From: Archegozetes longisetosus
Taxonomy: Eukaryota > Arthropoda > Arachnida > Sarcoptiformes > Trhypochthoniidae
DNA length: 64,000 nucleotides
Direction: 5' to 3'
Assembly: GCA_018873245.2 (NCBI GenBank)
Contig: JAEMBT020000005.1
Span: 1,190,001-1,254,000 of the forward strand
The notes under the pieces were generated by a model. It saw only the letters and a program-made list of their open reading frames with translations. It was not told where the DNA came from and did not search any database. Positions 12,201 through 26,000 of the stretch are shown here, one piece after another. How positions within the stretch are numbered: position 1 is the stretch's first letter; each line of letters begins with the position of its first letter. A program made the translations under genes and the position numbers.

Positions 12201-15200
12201 AGCGAATAGAAAAAGTGTTACTTACAGTTTTGCAATTTCTGAGCCATGAAAAGCCCAATTTTGTACAGATTCAATCATGTTATATTCAATGTTCCTTTGC
12301 AAAGAAAATAACAATAGGAGTACGTACTTCTATGCTTGCTTTCAATTGGACTTAATTAAATCGATTACAACTTACAATAACTAAAGATTAATGGAATCTT
12401 TTTAGTACCTATGCAACTACTTTTTTAGGCTTTATTTTCTCAATTACACGTTAGAGTTTCTGATAAGCACTAAACCTAAGGACCTAAAGAACCTAAATTT
12501 CAAAACGATAGCAAACGAGTGAAGAAAGGCAATCAATTTAAGATCGATCAAACTTTATTTGTAAGTTCGAGATAAGTGTATTGTTTGTAAAACTAACTTT
12601 GCTGTGAATGCATGTGAATAATGTTAGCTAAAAAACTAAACTAACTTTTTCTGAGACAACGGCTGAGAATATTGATTTTCTGCCTTTCGTTGAAGAACGA
12701 CGGTTTAATTTAATTGCTTGTTAAGAGTGCCTCATTCATTGATAGAAAGTTTTACAGCAAACATATGCCTGTTCAACGACATATAAGTTACATGATATAA
12801 CTTATCTAAAGCTGAGAAATAAGCCAAATCAACTGCAAATGATCGCTGACTTTTTGATAACTCTGAAACTTTTGGTACTTACATAATTTCTGCTTTAACT
12901 ATAATGGAATGTGAAGTCAAGTTTCGGATCCTGTTGCTATCGAAATCCCTGGAAATTAATAGAATCAATGAGTTTTTTTTCTAAAATAACAATTAGTTTT
13001 TGTAGACTCACATCATCGTTATGATGCCATGTGTGGTGAAATAGTTAAGAGCTGGTAATTTTTCGAGACCTGTTTGCACTATTCTTCTGTATAAGTAAAA
13101 AAATGAAATCTTATGAATATTTTCTTAATTGATTGATGGGTAAACTCACAGAACTCTAAGTTTCGGAAATGTTCCCAAGAATACGCCGTCCGGTATGTGC
13201 GTTAATAGTGGTGCGAATTTGATATAACTGTCAAAAACAGATTAGTAGATATTAAATGGATTTTCATAGTGATTGAGCTCAATGTATATATTATACAAAA
13301 TGTGACACTTGAATGTGTCCAACACTTGTCAAGATATGATTGCACTGAAATACCAATTATAATGCAATTGTCAGACATATTTCTACTACTGCTACTTTAG
13401 TAGTTGCGATAGATGTTAAGCACAAGCGTTCATTTACTCATTTGGCCAATTTTTAACAGCAAGATACTTTAATGTTCATTTAAAGGATGTACAGGTTTGA
13501 TAAATGGTCTTTTTCCTGCCCACAGGCAAAACTATCATAGATAGAGAGATATGAAGCTCATATTCGGATTCTACCTCGAAAAACATAAAATCGATAAGTT
13601 TGATCAAATGCTTTTAGTTTGTTTGTTGAACATTGAAAATTGAAGTCTCTTCGAATGAATCAATTGTTTTATTAGATAATCGTTTCGCTATTTCTCATGT
13701 TCATCAGAAGTATCAAATTTTTAATTAGTGCAAAAAACTTACGCATTCATTATACTTGTGCCTCAAAAAATCAAATCTTACGTCTTTTTTAACAAGGCAC
13801 CAAAATTTGATCAAAAAGTGCACATCTTTTTCGTTCATCATCAAGAATCGCTTAACTTCAACCTCTTGAGATATCAACTGAATTGATATAGCAACCAAAA
13901 ATTTCAAAACTTTCATTTTAAGCTACTGTTTGGCCTAAATATGAGATCCAATTTTCTCTGTCTTTTATAGGTTTCTTTGTGGACAGAAGGAAAAGTCTTT
14001 TATTCAATCTTAGATTTGCAAATGATTCAAATTAGTGGTAAGCTTGCAAATTTAGTTCGAAACAAGTCTGGTCTTATCGGTACTGTTTATGAATTTTATG
14101 AAAAGTTATATTTAGTTAGAATTTATGGAAAAAGTCTCTTATAACATCGAGATATAGATAATATTGGACTTATCATCCTAAAAGCAATTTTAATTGCTTT
14201 AAATCTATTGTGATCGATCCGGAGATTATCTTAGAATAAAAAGTATTTTCGGCTCAACAAAATTTAACTTAAAATCCGATTCTGGTCCATTTCGTAAAGC
14301 TCGACTTAAGTAATTTCTTATTTCTAATCTTCTTTATTCAACAATTTTTTTGTCAGAATATATTGAGGGGCACTAAATGAAAAGATCTGGTAACGTCAAT
14401 TTTAAGATATATATTAGAGATAAAATATAAGTAGGAACATCATTCATCAAATCAAGAGAACTTATTCGAGTAGTCATCAATACAAGTTCCTGGCGTTTCC
14501 GCCGAAGTGCTTTGCGCTGGAAGGGATTTTAACGTGCAAGATGAGCCTAAATTTGATTTTCCTGTTGATTTTTGTATTGGCTCGTTTCGTTGATTCATAT
14601 ATTTCAACTAACCTATTCAGAGGTACATGAAGACTACCGCTCCTCTACCTAAATAACTTAACCTAAGAGAGGATACTGTCAGGTCAGCTTGAGTGCTTAG
14701 ATACTTGATCATTTTATGGACGGGTTTATTTAAACAAAATTATTTCTTTCACAACGTTCTTATGCTAGCAATTCATATGTAAGACTCAGGTTTAAGAAAT
14801 GAGTGTATTCGCCTAAAATTACCATCTACGGAAAGTCCAACTACAGATACAATAGATTTGAAGCATCATGAAGGATTTTCTATGGAATTTTCCGATATAT
14901 CAAATTAAATGGATAAGAGGATCTAGTCAAGTTTAGATTAGACCACTAAACCAAAAGCTATTGACTATAGTTTTCATTTCTTTTCAATTCTATAAATAAG
15001 AAAATAAATTGTTTTCAACTTATTGGAAGTAAGCTGTTTGATTACAATACTTGCACAAAGCATAGGTGAAAAATTATATTTTAAAAATCTTACTCTGACT
15101 ACTTATTAAAGATACTTTATGGATAATAAGATTAAGAAAAATTAGTTTTGTCGACTTGTTAACAATTTATTGAACAGGCTCTAACCCATTCCTCAAATGA

Positions 15201-18200
15201 CTAAATCTATTCATTCTGGCCTAATAAGATATTGGTGTTTGGAACCATTTTAGTTAACTTTATACACTTTGCAATGCACTCAATAACATTTTAAGGTTGC
15301 TTTACTTTGATTGCACACGAAGTATCTGTTATTTTTCATAAACGCAAATTCATAAATAATTAGTATGAATATTAAGCTCCACGAAGCTTCCCTGAAAGTA
15401 TCTAAATAGATTCTCTATTAGGAAAGTTAATTGTATTTTTATCAATTAATGTGACTTAACACTTCACTAGATTATAGCCTTGAGCAATAGTGTTGGCGCA
15501 CTCAAACTTTTAAACAATCTATTGATTTTTGCAATTTGGGCACTCATTTTGATTAACATTTTCAAATAAAAGGTGATTTGCAGAACACTAGACTTGTTTA
15601 TCAATAGTTATCTTTGAAGTTATATTGAAATAGTGATTCACTACTGAAATCTAAATATTTTTGTAAATTCTTAACTTTCATGATAGTTATCTAGATTTGA
15701 AATTTCAGATGCATTTATTTTTCTAGAAGTTATTTTGATGGTTGGGCACCGACCAAATTAGGTTGATTCGAAACTAGCGTATATTTAAGTGGGAATCTAA
15801 TTCTAAAAAGTTTTAAATTCAATGTGAGAGCTAATGGCAGTCAATTATAACGACTGAATGTTTTGTCACGCGGTATTAGTACCAGTAATGAAGCTTATAA
15901 TACTTACTATTCTAGTGCTATACGAGGATATAGACTTGATTACATTTTTAATTAATTAGACATATGTTGTATATTACGTAAAATTTACTAACTCTAATAG
16001 GGATCAAACTGAGAACATATTTTTCAGTAATATTCATATGAAACAACTGCTTCAACAAATATTAATTAAATGAGAAAACAATTTTTAAATATTGACTGAA
16101 GTTCTTAGAAGCTACTTTTTGGTATAAAAACACCTCTCATTCATTAGTGAAAGTACAAAAAATTGGACATTTTTAGATACACTAATGACTGCAAGTGATG
16201 AGGCAGCATCGGCTTCAAAAGGTCACTGAGGATTCAGTCTTTTGTAAATTTTCGAAACAATCTTTGGTATTTAAGAACAAAGTATACTCGCTTTGTTGAA
16301 GAAGATAAAAATGTATGAAATAATAAGTGTAATGCGAAAATAACAAATCTGAGTAAAGTAATATTTTACTCTTTAATGTACCACTTCATACTTAATACCC
16401 TTAAGATTTGCATCTAATCTTAAATAATTAGTTTTCGCTCTCATCTAAGTTGAAATATCTTTTCTTGAAAATAGAGGTCTAAATAAAGCTTTTATGTAAA
16501 GCTCTATTGAAAAATGACTACAAGTTAATTAATCTATAAGATTAACCCTTTAGAAAAAATGACTCAACATTGCTGATATGCTGATTCCTAATATACTGTC
16601 ATTAGTATCACCCGACATTTGATCGCGTACAAAAAATGTCCGACAAAGTATTGCTAAATTACATAAAAATGAAAAAAATCGGAGTTCATAAAAGTTTATG
16701 AACTTCTGAATCATATTAAGAATCTGATGCAACTGAAATATCAGATAGTGAATGAACAGATAATGATAAGCTTTTGGGATTAACATTATAGATCTTTTGA
16801 GAGTGTATAGGATCCTTATGTTACAAGACTGTTACAACTTTTACAGTACTGCGGTAAGCCTCAAATCTTCGGATTTTTGTTGATGACTTTTTATAGCGAA
16901 GAGTCATCGTCTCCGAACACTATACAGAAGTGTCATACTCACTATTACTTTGCCTTAGGAGCTACTTATAGCTCACAATATCGGCGCCCCGCCTATAGCC
17001 CTAGTAGGAGTGGTTTTATCTTACGGTGTCCGCCCACGTTTTTACATCTTGTGAGATCAGGTGTTTGTGAGGCGCACGGTATACTAATGAACATATTTTT
17101 TCCCTAAGTATGTCCATCATTCTATTCTAATAAAACATTTACGGTTTGCAATATATTCTACAAGTGATGGTTATGAGCAGCTATTCAAAATGAATAATTC
17201 AATATTTTGTTGTTGACGATTCTGTCGCGCGATATGCTATCGGGCGGTATTTTTGTGACCCTAAATTTTGTCAGCAATTATTACGTCGTAGAATCGTTAA
17301 TTAATCAGCTTTGGAAACAAACTATTTTTTAGCAGATCCTTAGAGTGTTAAAATTAAAGTGTAAAAATCTTAAGGAATAAAACCACAATCAAATCAATAG
17401 CTATTAAAGCAGTGAAAAAAATATGTATATTAGTTGTCAATATAAGACAAATGAGAGAGTCCTGATCCAATTAACGTTAAAGAAAAAACGAGAGATCTGT
17501 AACTTCTTATTGATGACTTTCAAAACTTGATTATGAGGTAGTTTTAAATACTCGAAAGCTTAATTCACCATAATATTATCCAATATTTTTATCAATCAAT
17601 ACGGAACATAGTGTGTTTAGGTTGGATACCCGCCTAACGAGTCTGATATTAGTTTTCATTTTATTATAATGAGTATTTAAATTGCTCATTGACAGTGCTT
17701 GACATATAGTGATCAGTTGTAGTTGGGTTGTTTAAATTGGCTTGACTTACACAGCACGCAGATGAGTCAAATTCAAAAAGACTCCTGATTCGATCAAACG
17801 AAGCTTCTTCATCGATTCCATGTATCTGAAGGCATGTTTAGTTTAGATTAGTTAAAATTTTCTCAAATTGATCAATGCAATATACTTACAAATCAGTCAA
17901 ATTGTCATACACCTGGAATGTACCCAATTTCAAGACTTCCATTCCTAACGAGATCATTGACCTGTTAAGAGATGAAATGTTTACCGTTAAGTTAATCAAT
18001 TTTGTATCTGAAATCTTTTTTAAATAAGATTCGTCGCTTCAGTCAATTTTTAAGTCTAGACATATAGCAATTATGTTAAAAGTTTCTACAAAAGTTCTTC
18101 AAGATTTCTTTATGATCGTATTTACTTTAGAATCTCATCTTAATGAGAATTGTACTAAGTTTTCAAAAAAGACCTATCTAAACATTAATTAAATTGAAAG

Positions 18201-21200
18201 TTTTTCATTTAAGATGTCTTTCAATTGTTTTATTTTGCATTTCTATAAAGATTCAATTCACAGAACAATCAAAAAATGCTTTTAAACGATATTATCTTTA
18301 AATTACGATGAAAATGGCAAGAAATGATTCATTCCTATCGAAGTGTAATCGTTGATGAATGGTTTTCAGAAAGAGATGTAATGATAATAATATGACGTAA
18401 AATGATTGGAAATTTCAGTAAAACTCTGAGTGCGTTTAACTTAAACATGAAATATTGTACAGTCTTAACTTTGAAATATCTGAGATGACGAGACAATCAG
18501 ACTGACCACTCGGTCGCGTCACATTTTGATACAAAGAAGAGAATAAGCCATTTTTACAATGAAACTCCAGAGATCGATCAATTTTACACTTAGGTTACAT
18601 AAAAACCTTTACTACTGAGAATTACATCAATTATTAGAGAGTTATTATATCATGAGACTAAAGCGATTTGTGCGAGAGGTAGTGAGTCTGCATCTCACAC
18701 AATACAAATACAATAATAGTGTCTCAGACAATATAAACGCCTCAAAGTTTGATAAAAGCATGTTTGTTTTCTTTGTAATTAAAATGAACGAATCTTCTTT
18801 TTAGTCATAAAATAAAAGTTAAAATTAAGCTATTATTTTATAGCAATATATCAAGAATTATTTGAACAAATCGAACAATGTCTCTTGCAATCAATTTCAA
18901 TCTTACTATTGACGTAACAAATGCTTACCTATAATAAGGGTATAAAGTATCTCATTCAGTGATTCCGTATAGAATATGATTAAAATGGCTTCAATTACAA
19001 TAACTCCTATTGATCATTTTCTTTATAATATTATCTGTTTTATTCCAGTTTTAGGTCACGAAAAGATAGTTTTAATTGTGATTTTCTTAATTGATAAAGT
19101 TAGCCATGTCAAAAATCATTAAAATTCACGGTAAATGTACTTTAACTTCCGTTTCAATGATTATAATAGTTCATATCTATCGCAATACCTTAAAGTTGTA
19201 TTCTATCAAATTTTGCGGTTGAGAAGCGTTTACCGCTAAATCAGATCAGAATTGTTCCTAAAATTCCGTTATCTTTTGTCAGATAATGGCTTTAGAAGTA
19301 AATTTGTGGAAAATTTGACGAAACTGTGAAAGGTACTAAACACAATGTGAAGTGTGGATCCAGTCTATATGTCATGTACAGTACGTCTGGATTCATAAAC
19401 AATAAGAAACCATTAAAGTGAACGTTCAAAAGGAAATAAAAAGTTTAGATTATTTAACGATCCGGAGAAGGAAATCATTAATCGCAAACTTTAGATGTTT
19501 TGGAGTTTCTTTAACTTTACTTTTTTTTAATTCTAGGAAAGAGATGTTCCCAAATGTTGCCTCGATAATCACTGCGGTTCAAAATGAAGATATACCTCAA
19601 GCCTCGTTAAGTATTTGGGTCAACAAAATTTATTGTGTGGTTCAATGCAAAAAATGATATAATCAATTATTCTATAATATAATTACTTATCGACACAAAG
19701 ATGTGTTGTATGTCCGTTTGATTTGATTATTGCGACTATGGACATTAGTTGCTCTCTAATTTCATAAGTCATAATAAACTTTATGAAGAGTGATTCTTCA
19801 CCTATAAGTTCTTTATATGCAAAAGTAGCTTCATTTTAAAGATTGATAAAACTTTAAAGAATTGAATATACTTGTTGTGCTTCTCTAAATACTTTTTGCA
19901 AATTTATTTTATCAAATATTGCATGAATGTTCAAATGAAAACTGTATTTTAATGCAAGTATTATAGGAATGACTTTGAAAGCATTAAAGTAATAGAAAAG
20001 AAGTTGAAACCTTTTTCATGCAATCATAGCTATGATATAAAAGTAAGACTCGCAATATTCAGAATTCTACTGCAGACTCTCTTGTTTTGCTTTCAGTCAA
20101 TAGTATGAGATACTATTGCATCGTATCTAACTCTAATAAAAGATTTAAATAAAATCTCCAAAATAGAGATTTTAATATTAAAGATTTAGAGCCAAAAATT
20201 GAATGGGCTCATTGGTTCGAAATTAACTGAATAACAATCTATCAAGTTTGAATAGCATTGCATTGAATCAGTCATTTGAATTAAAAGTTGAGCAACTCAA
20301 TTGTCAGGAGGTCTAAGTTTGAAACTTTTTCTGTAAACCTTTACATAGTAAGCAACAATTGAAAAGTTTGTGTCATCTCTTTCTTGAGGCTTTCAATATA
20401 CTTTTAGAGCTGATGGAGAAATTTCCAAAGAGCTCCTTTTGGCTAAAATTGTGTCAATTACATGAAAAGGTTTGAAATACTGACGTATATGATATGACTT
20501 TGCTTTTAAGATGTCAATTCTCTTTCCACTGATGGTCTATTTTCATCAAATGTTATTTATTTTTCAATCTCTTTTATCTGTCTTTATCTCTCTCCTAGTT
20601 AAATTGATATGAATTGAATTTCATAAACAATAATCTGCTTCTTGTTCAAATCAATTCAATCATTTCTATAGTGTATGACTAATAACTTAAGATCAAAAAT
20701 AGTTTTAAGTGAAGTGCTTCTATTTTAAAATGAAGTTGTACCTAAGCCTTTATCCTCTGACTGGATATCTACAAATATTATGAACACTGTGGCGACAGTT
20801 GTATTCTAGAATTAATTTATTTCGAAACTAGCATAAGATACTAAGCAAAAGAACATTTTTGTACATAGTTTTATTTGAACGAATTGACGCAAACAAAAAG
20901 TGCTGTTTTTAATTAAAAATGATTATCAAAGTGAACAAAATAAGACATTTGCTTTTAATTAGCATTTATTAAAAAGGTAGAAAAGTGACTTTACTGACTT
21001 GAGTGCTAAAGTGCTCATTGTTTGAGTTGGGCGTTCAAGTCATTATCGTCAGTGGTCCAGAAACTGATTTATGTTTGCATTATTTCAAGCATATAAAGAA
21101 CTCTTTATTCAGTTGAAATCATAAAAAAATTTATTAACTCAAGGATATAATAGTGATATTTGTTCTGCTTGACTGCTTGGGACTATCTCACAAAACAATC

Positions 21201-23044
21201 GTTAACTTTAGATAATATGAGAAGAAGTCGTAAAAGTAATCTCGAATAGAGTTTATTTGATGATGTCTTATGAAGTTTACGCACTAAAAGTAAAATAAGA
21301 GTTTGATCTCAAATCAAGTAAAGTTTTGATACAGTCTAACAAACTACGTTGTACCAGCGAATCCACAGTTGCACGCGTGACATGTCGAGGTCAAACAACT
21401 TTTCACAGTGCAAATCGATTGATCTAAATGATCGCAATTAATTTATTTGCAGAAAATCCTTACTCTTACTCGTTGTTTGTCACTAACGATCATTATTGAC
21501 AAAAGGGACGTTCAAGCGTTTCAATCAAAACTGATTCATATTTTGAAAGCTTACAATGGCTGAAGCAAAAATTTTGATAGATTTGTCAACAACAAAAACG
21601 TTAATATATGTTTACAGACAATTTGGTTTGAAAAATTCAGGCAATAATTCTACCAGTGACGAAACGCTTGGTTTTAACGTACACCGTCTATCACTGAATG
21701 GCTACAAGAAAATATTCTCTAACGATCATAAATGATGGTTCGTTACTTCTATAATGGAACAACTGATGCTGGTCTTGTGTCCATCTCTAATGTAGCGAAT
21801 CTGAGGTGTCCCTTCGGGAGTATTTTTATGAATAAAAGTTAGAGTAGACAAAAAATACGTGTAATACAAACACCAAGATGACTAGATTTCGAAACACAGA
21901 TACTATTTTACCATCCAATTATTTTAGTAGCTTTTGTGGCGCACATTTTATTATACTTGGATGTGAGCTTAATATCACTTAATCTCCATACCAATCTAAA
22001 TGATTGGGTACTCTTGGTCAAATTTATTTTAATGTCTATCAATACAATCGAAAATGTATCTGCCATACTCAAACAGTATAAAAGTGTCTGACAATTTTGT
22101 GTCTCAGCTATTTTTTGCGTTGTTTTCTATACAAGTTTTAACTTTATGTTTCAGAGGATATGAATTATTTCAGTTTTTGCTTCCACTAATATTCTTCAAG
22201 AAATAGATTTGAATATTTATTGCTTCAAAAGTCATTGGAATGTGAAGCGGATAAGATTTTGACAAAAGTTATCAATTAATACGAATTGTTTTAGTGCAAT
22301 AATCAGAAAAAGTGTCATTTTGAATAATGTATTGGCACAAAAACAAAATGATCGCTATAAAACGATTGTATGGAAAAACTTGGCAGAAAAGAGTAGCCAA
22401 CAAATCAAGTAGAATAAGCGATATCTGTGAAGAGAAGCTCGAATCGATCAGTTCACTCAAAACGAATAAGATTTTGACGAAACAAAACACTCCCAACACA
22501 CACACACACACACACACGCATTGAGAGATACCTTTGATATTTTGTGAGATCAGTTTTCAAGAAAATAATAGAAATGAGTATCCTTTTCGAAAACTTGTTC
22601 GATCTTTTTTCATTTCTACCTCAGCATTTAGTACATAGTTCTGAACGAATCAAATATTATGCGTAGATACGAGGAAAACTGACAATTGAGTTGAAAGTCT
22701 TAATTGTAATTAGTTTGTAGTGTTTGAAAGGCTCTATAGTTTATTACTTTGTTCTCATATTTCTCTTATTGTACTGTTTTCTATAGTCTAATGAGAGAAG
22801 ATACTTCCTCAAATATATGTTGCAAATAAACATAGATTGTTACCAACATATCAACGTTAATGCCAACTTGATTTTTCTCTGTTCACTGGTTGATGAAATT
22901 GGTAGGCCTTCTGCGACCACATTATTTTCTGCTTTCCTGCTGCTCATAAGTCTTGTGATATACAAGCAATAAAGTAGTGACTGGGAAAAAATTAACTTTC
23001 TATGCAATCAAAGGCGTAACTAATATGGTCGAAGGTAGCTTTAT

Positions 23045-23088
<44 letters not shown>

Positions 23089-26000
23089 ATTATCATTTTG
23101 AGCTTCACTTGAATTTACTGTACTGATTAAGCTCCTGAGCCATCTTTTCTTCACTCAATTCGAATTGTCAGCTTCTAACGGTTAAAAAAATGATCGAATG
23201 TGTTCGTTCAGTTGAACTTCAAAAAGCTTAAGTAAAAACTGGTGGATCAGCACTACTTTACAAAAAGCTATGAATTTGCAAAAATATTATTTTGTATACA
23301 TTGAAGTATATTTGGTTTACTATCATCTAATAAAAGTAGAATAGAATATAGACGTGCACTCAAACGATGAGAGATCTGCCCCCAGAAGCTTACATTGTTT
23401 TTATGCTCGTAAAACATTGATAAAAAGCTAACATAACATCACATAACACGACTAACACAATAAGGTTGAACTTAGCGTAAACTAAGTTTGGTTCACTTTG
23501 ACAAACTACTAGAATATTAAAGTGCTTCACTCAATCAATTGATGAAAAAGTATTAACCACAAATATTAATCATAGTTTTGCGTCACAACCATTTTAAAGC
23601 TTCGTAATAAGCAAATAAACAAGTTGATAATTCTAGTGCAACCGACAGATAAATGTTTGAATCAGCAAAAATCTTGTTCCGCAAGTTTATAAATGAAATT
23701 CATGCGTTTAAAGATCAAACTTTGTCGTAGACTATTTGCAAAATTTGAGGCAAAAACGTCAAACAAAGATAGTTTAAGGATTGTGTCTTTTTCGAAGAAC
23801 TCGATCATCCATCATAAATCAAGATTTTATTAAAGTTTACATTTGAAATGAGCCTAATTTTAGTTGCAAATAAGGCCCTGTAATATATTCTTGAGAGCAT
23901 TGTTCAGATTCTCAGAGGAAGAGTCAAATAACAAAGTGTTTATTGAGTGTATTAAAGCATAAAGCAATGTCTAACAGCTCACTAAAAGTTTGATATCATA
24001 TTAACATTTAGTGCAGAACTGAATTTCTCCCTTTTTCATAGAAAAGATATCAACGATAATGGTAGCGGTCAGCAGAACATTCTTTCAACAGCTCTGTCAA
24101 AATTGAATTTCCTTTCCGGCACTCAGACTTAGATTCAATGTTTGTGAATCACACTCTTTATGTTTGTTTATATCTTGTTTTTGTGTCCATCTGTTAATGT
24201 AAGACATTAGAAAAGAGCCATTAAAGTGAATGAGTGAAGTCCTATAAACAAAATAATTTTATGCTTTTCATATGAAGATACTTTCTTAATAATAATAAAG
24301 AATCTCATTAATAATGGTAAACAAAATAAGCATAAATGTAACGAATAAACAAAGGCCTATTTAGCGAAGATTCGAAGTAGACGTTAAATATCCTATTTTT
24401 TCTGTTTATCTCAAGCAAACTTTAGTTAAGAACTTTTTAGTGCTTCTTATTCTTCAGCAAGACATTGACAGATATTTCCGGCATCCAAGAGTGATAGACC
24501 TCTAAGACCTTCCATTGACTGTTGAATGAGTCTTGAAAAATGCTTTCCGACTAAAACTATGTCCACCTGGAATGCAGCTCAAAATATTTCAATAAAGCAT
24601 TCGGACATATCAGTTTTTCATCATTAATATTAGGTCACAAAAGTAAAGAATTCTTTAGAGAAAACAAAGTCATCGAACAATGGAACTGAATGAAAAGATT
24701 TTAGGCTTAGGAAATATATTAAGCATTTTCTTGGAATCCGTTATAGCTTCACTATTGGCACACATTTGTCATTTATATTTTATTCTCTTATGTCAAATTG
24801 AACTGCAGTAATACTGGTGACAATTGACGGTTGGGCTAGAACGTCAAGTATTTCAACTCTTAAAATGACGCAAGGTATATTCTAAACTTCATTCAAATTT
24901 GATACAACATTTGAATTTAATATGTTTATCCTCTAATTGCCTCTAATGACTAGTTAATAATGTTTGATAAGGAAAGATATCCTCTCGCTTCATTATAATT
25001 GAATTTTACTTTTATTAGTACCTTAAATATACACTTATTTGCAATAATTATAGGAAGAAATGTGATCAAAATCAAATTTCAAATACAACTTAATCAAAAT
25101 TTACTCTAATTTGGAAACTTTCAAAATGGGATAATTTGCTTTAAAAATGATAGACCTGATGTCGATCTGTTACACAATCTGTTAAAGTTATGTATATTTA
25201 AAACTGGATTTACTTGATTATTTCAAACCCCCTTCTATAGTTGAGTTTAGTTTCCAAATAAAATATTGCGCTATCAAAAATTTTGAAAAGCTCAACTCTT
25301 TTAGAACTCCATTTAACATATAACTGAAATATATTTTCTGTCAACATTTTTGTGAAGTTTTGCTATTTACCTGAGACGAATCAATGCAAATTAGTTCATA
25401 TCATGCATTTTAAATATAGCAAGTCTAGGATTTTTTCCAAATGTTTCTATACTGGCACTTTTTCCATTGAATTGCAACGTCAGAACGAGTTTTCAACAGA
25501 ATTGTATAAAAATATCAATTAAACCTGGTTTAAGTTTCTTTGTTCATTCGACGTATTTACTTCAAAAATAAAATTGTTTTTCTAGTCTCGACGAAAACTT
25601 GAAGTATACAGTAGAGTGCCAAACGCCTACTCTAATAGTGAATCGAATCTTTAAACTTTATCTTGCTTTGAAGTACCAGACTTTCTGTTATGAAAAAAGT
25701 GAACGTATTTGTATGTACTCATACACAGTTCTTTGAAGCTTTCTCCTGTGATGATTGGCGCGACACAAACTTAATATTTTGGTTTCTCATAATTAGACTC
25801 AATTATTGAAAGTGAAAGCTTTTGAAAAAGAATTCTTTCATAATGTTCAATACGATTAGTGTATTTGAAGCTTGAAAATAGAATTGAAAATAGAATTGAA
25901 AATAGAAAACAACCTTAATGCGTCAAAGTTCACTTTTACTCTGGTTGTGAATTGCAGTATTGATTCTTATTCCTCAGCTGATGTTAGCAAGTAATCCATC

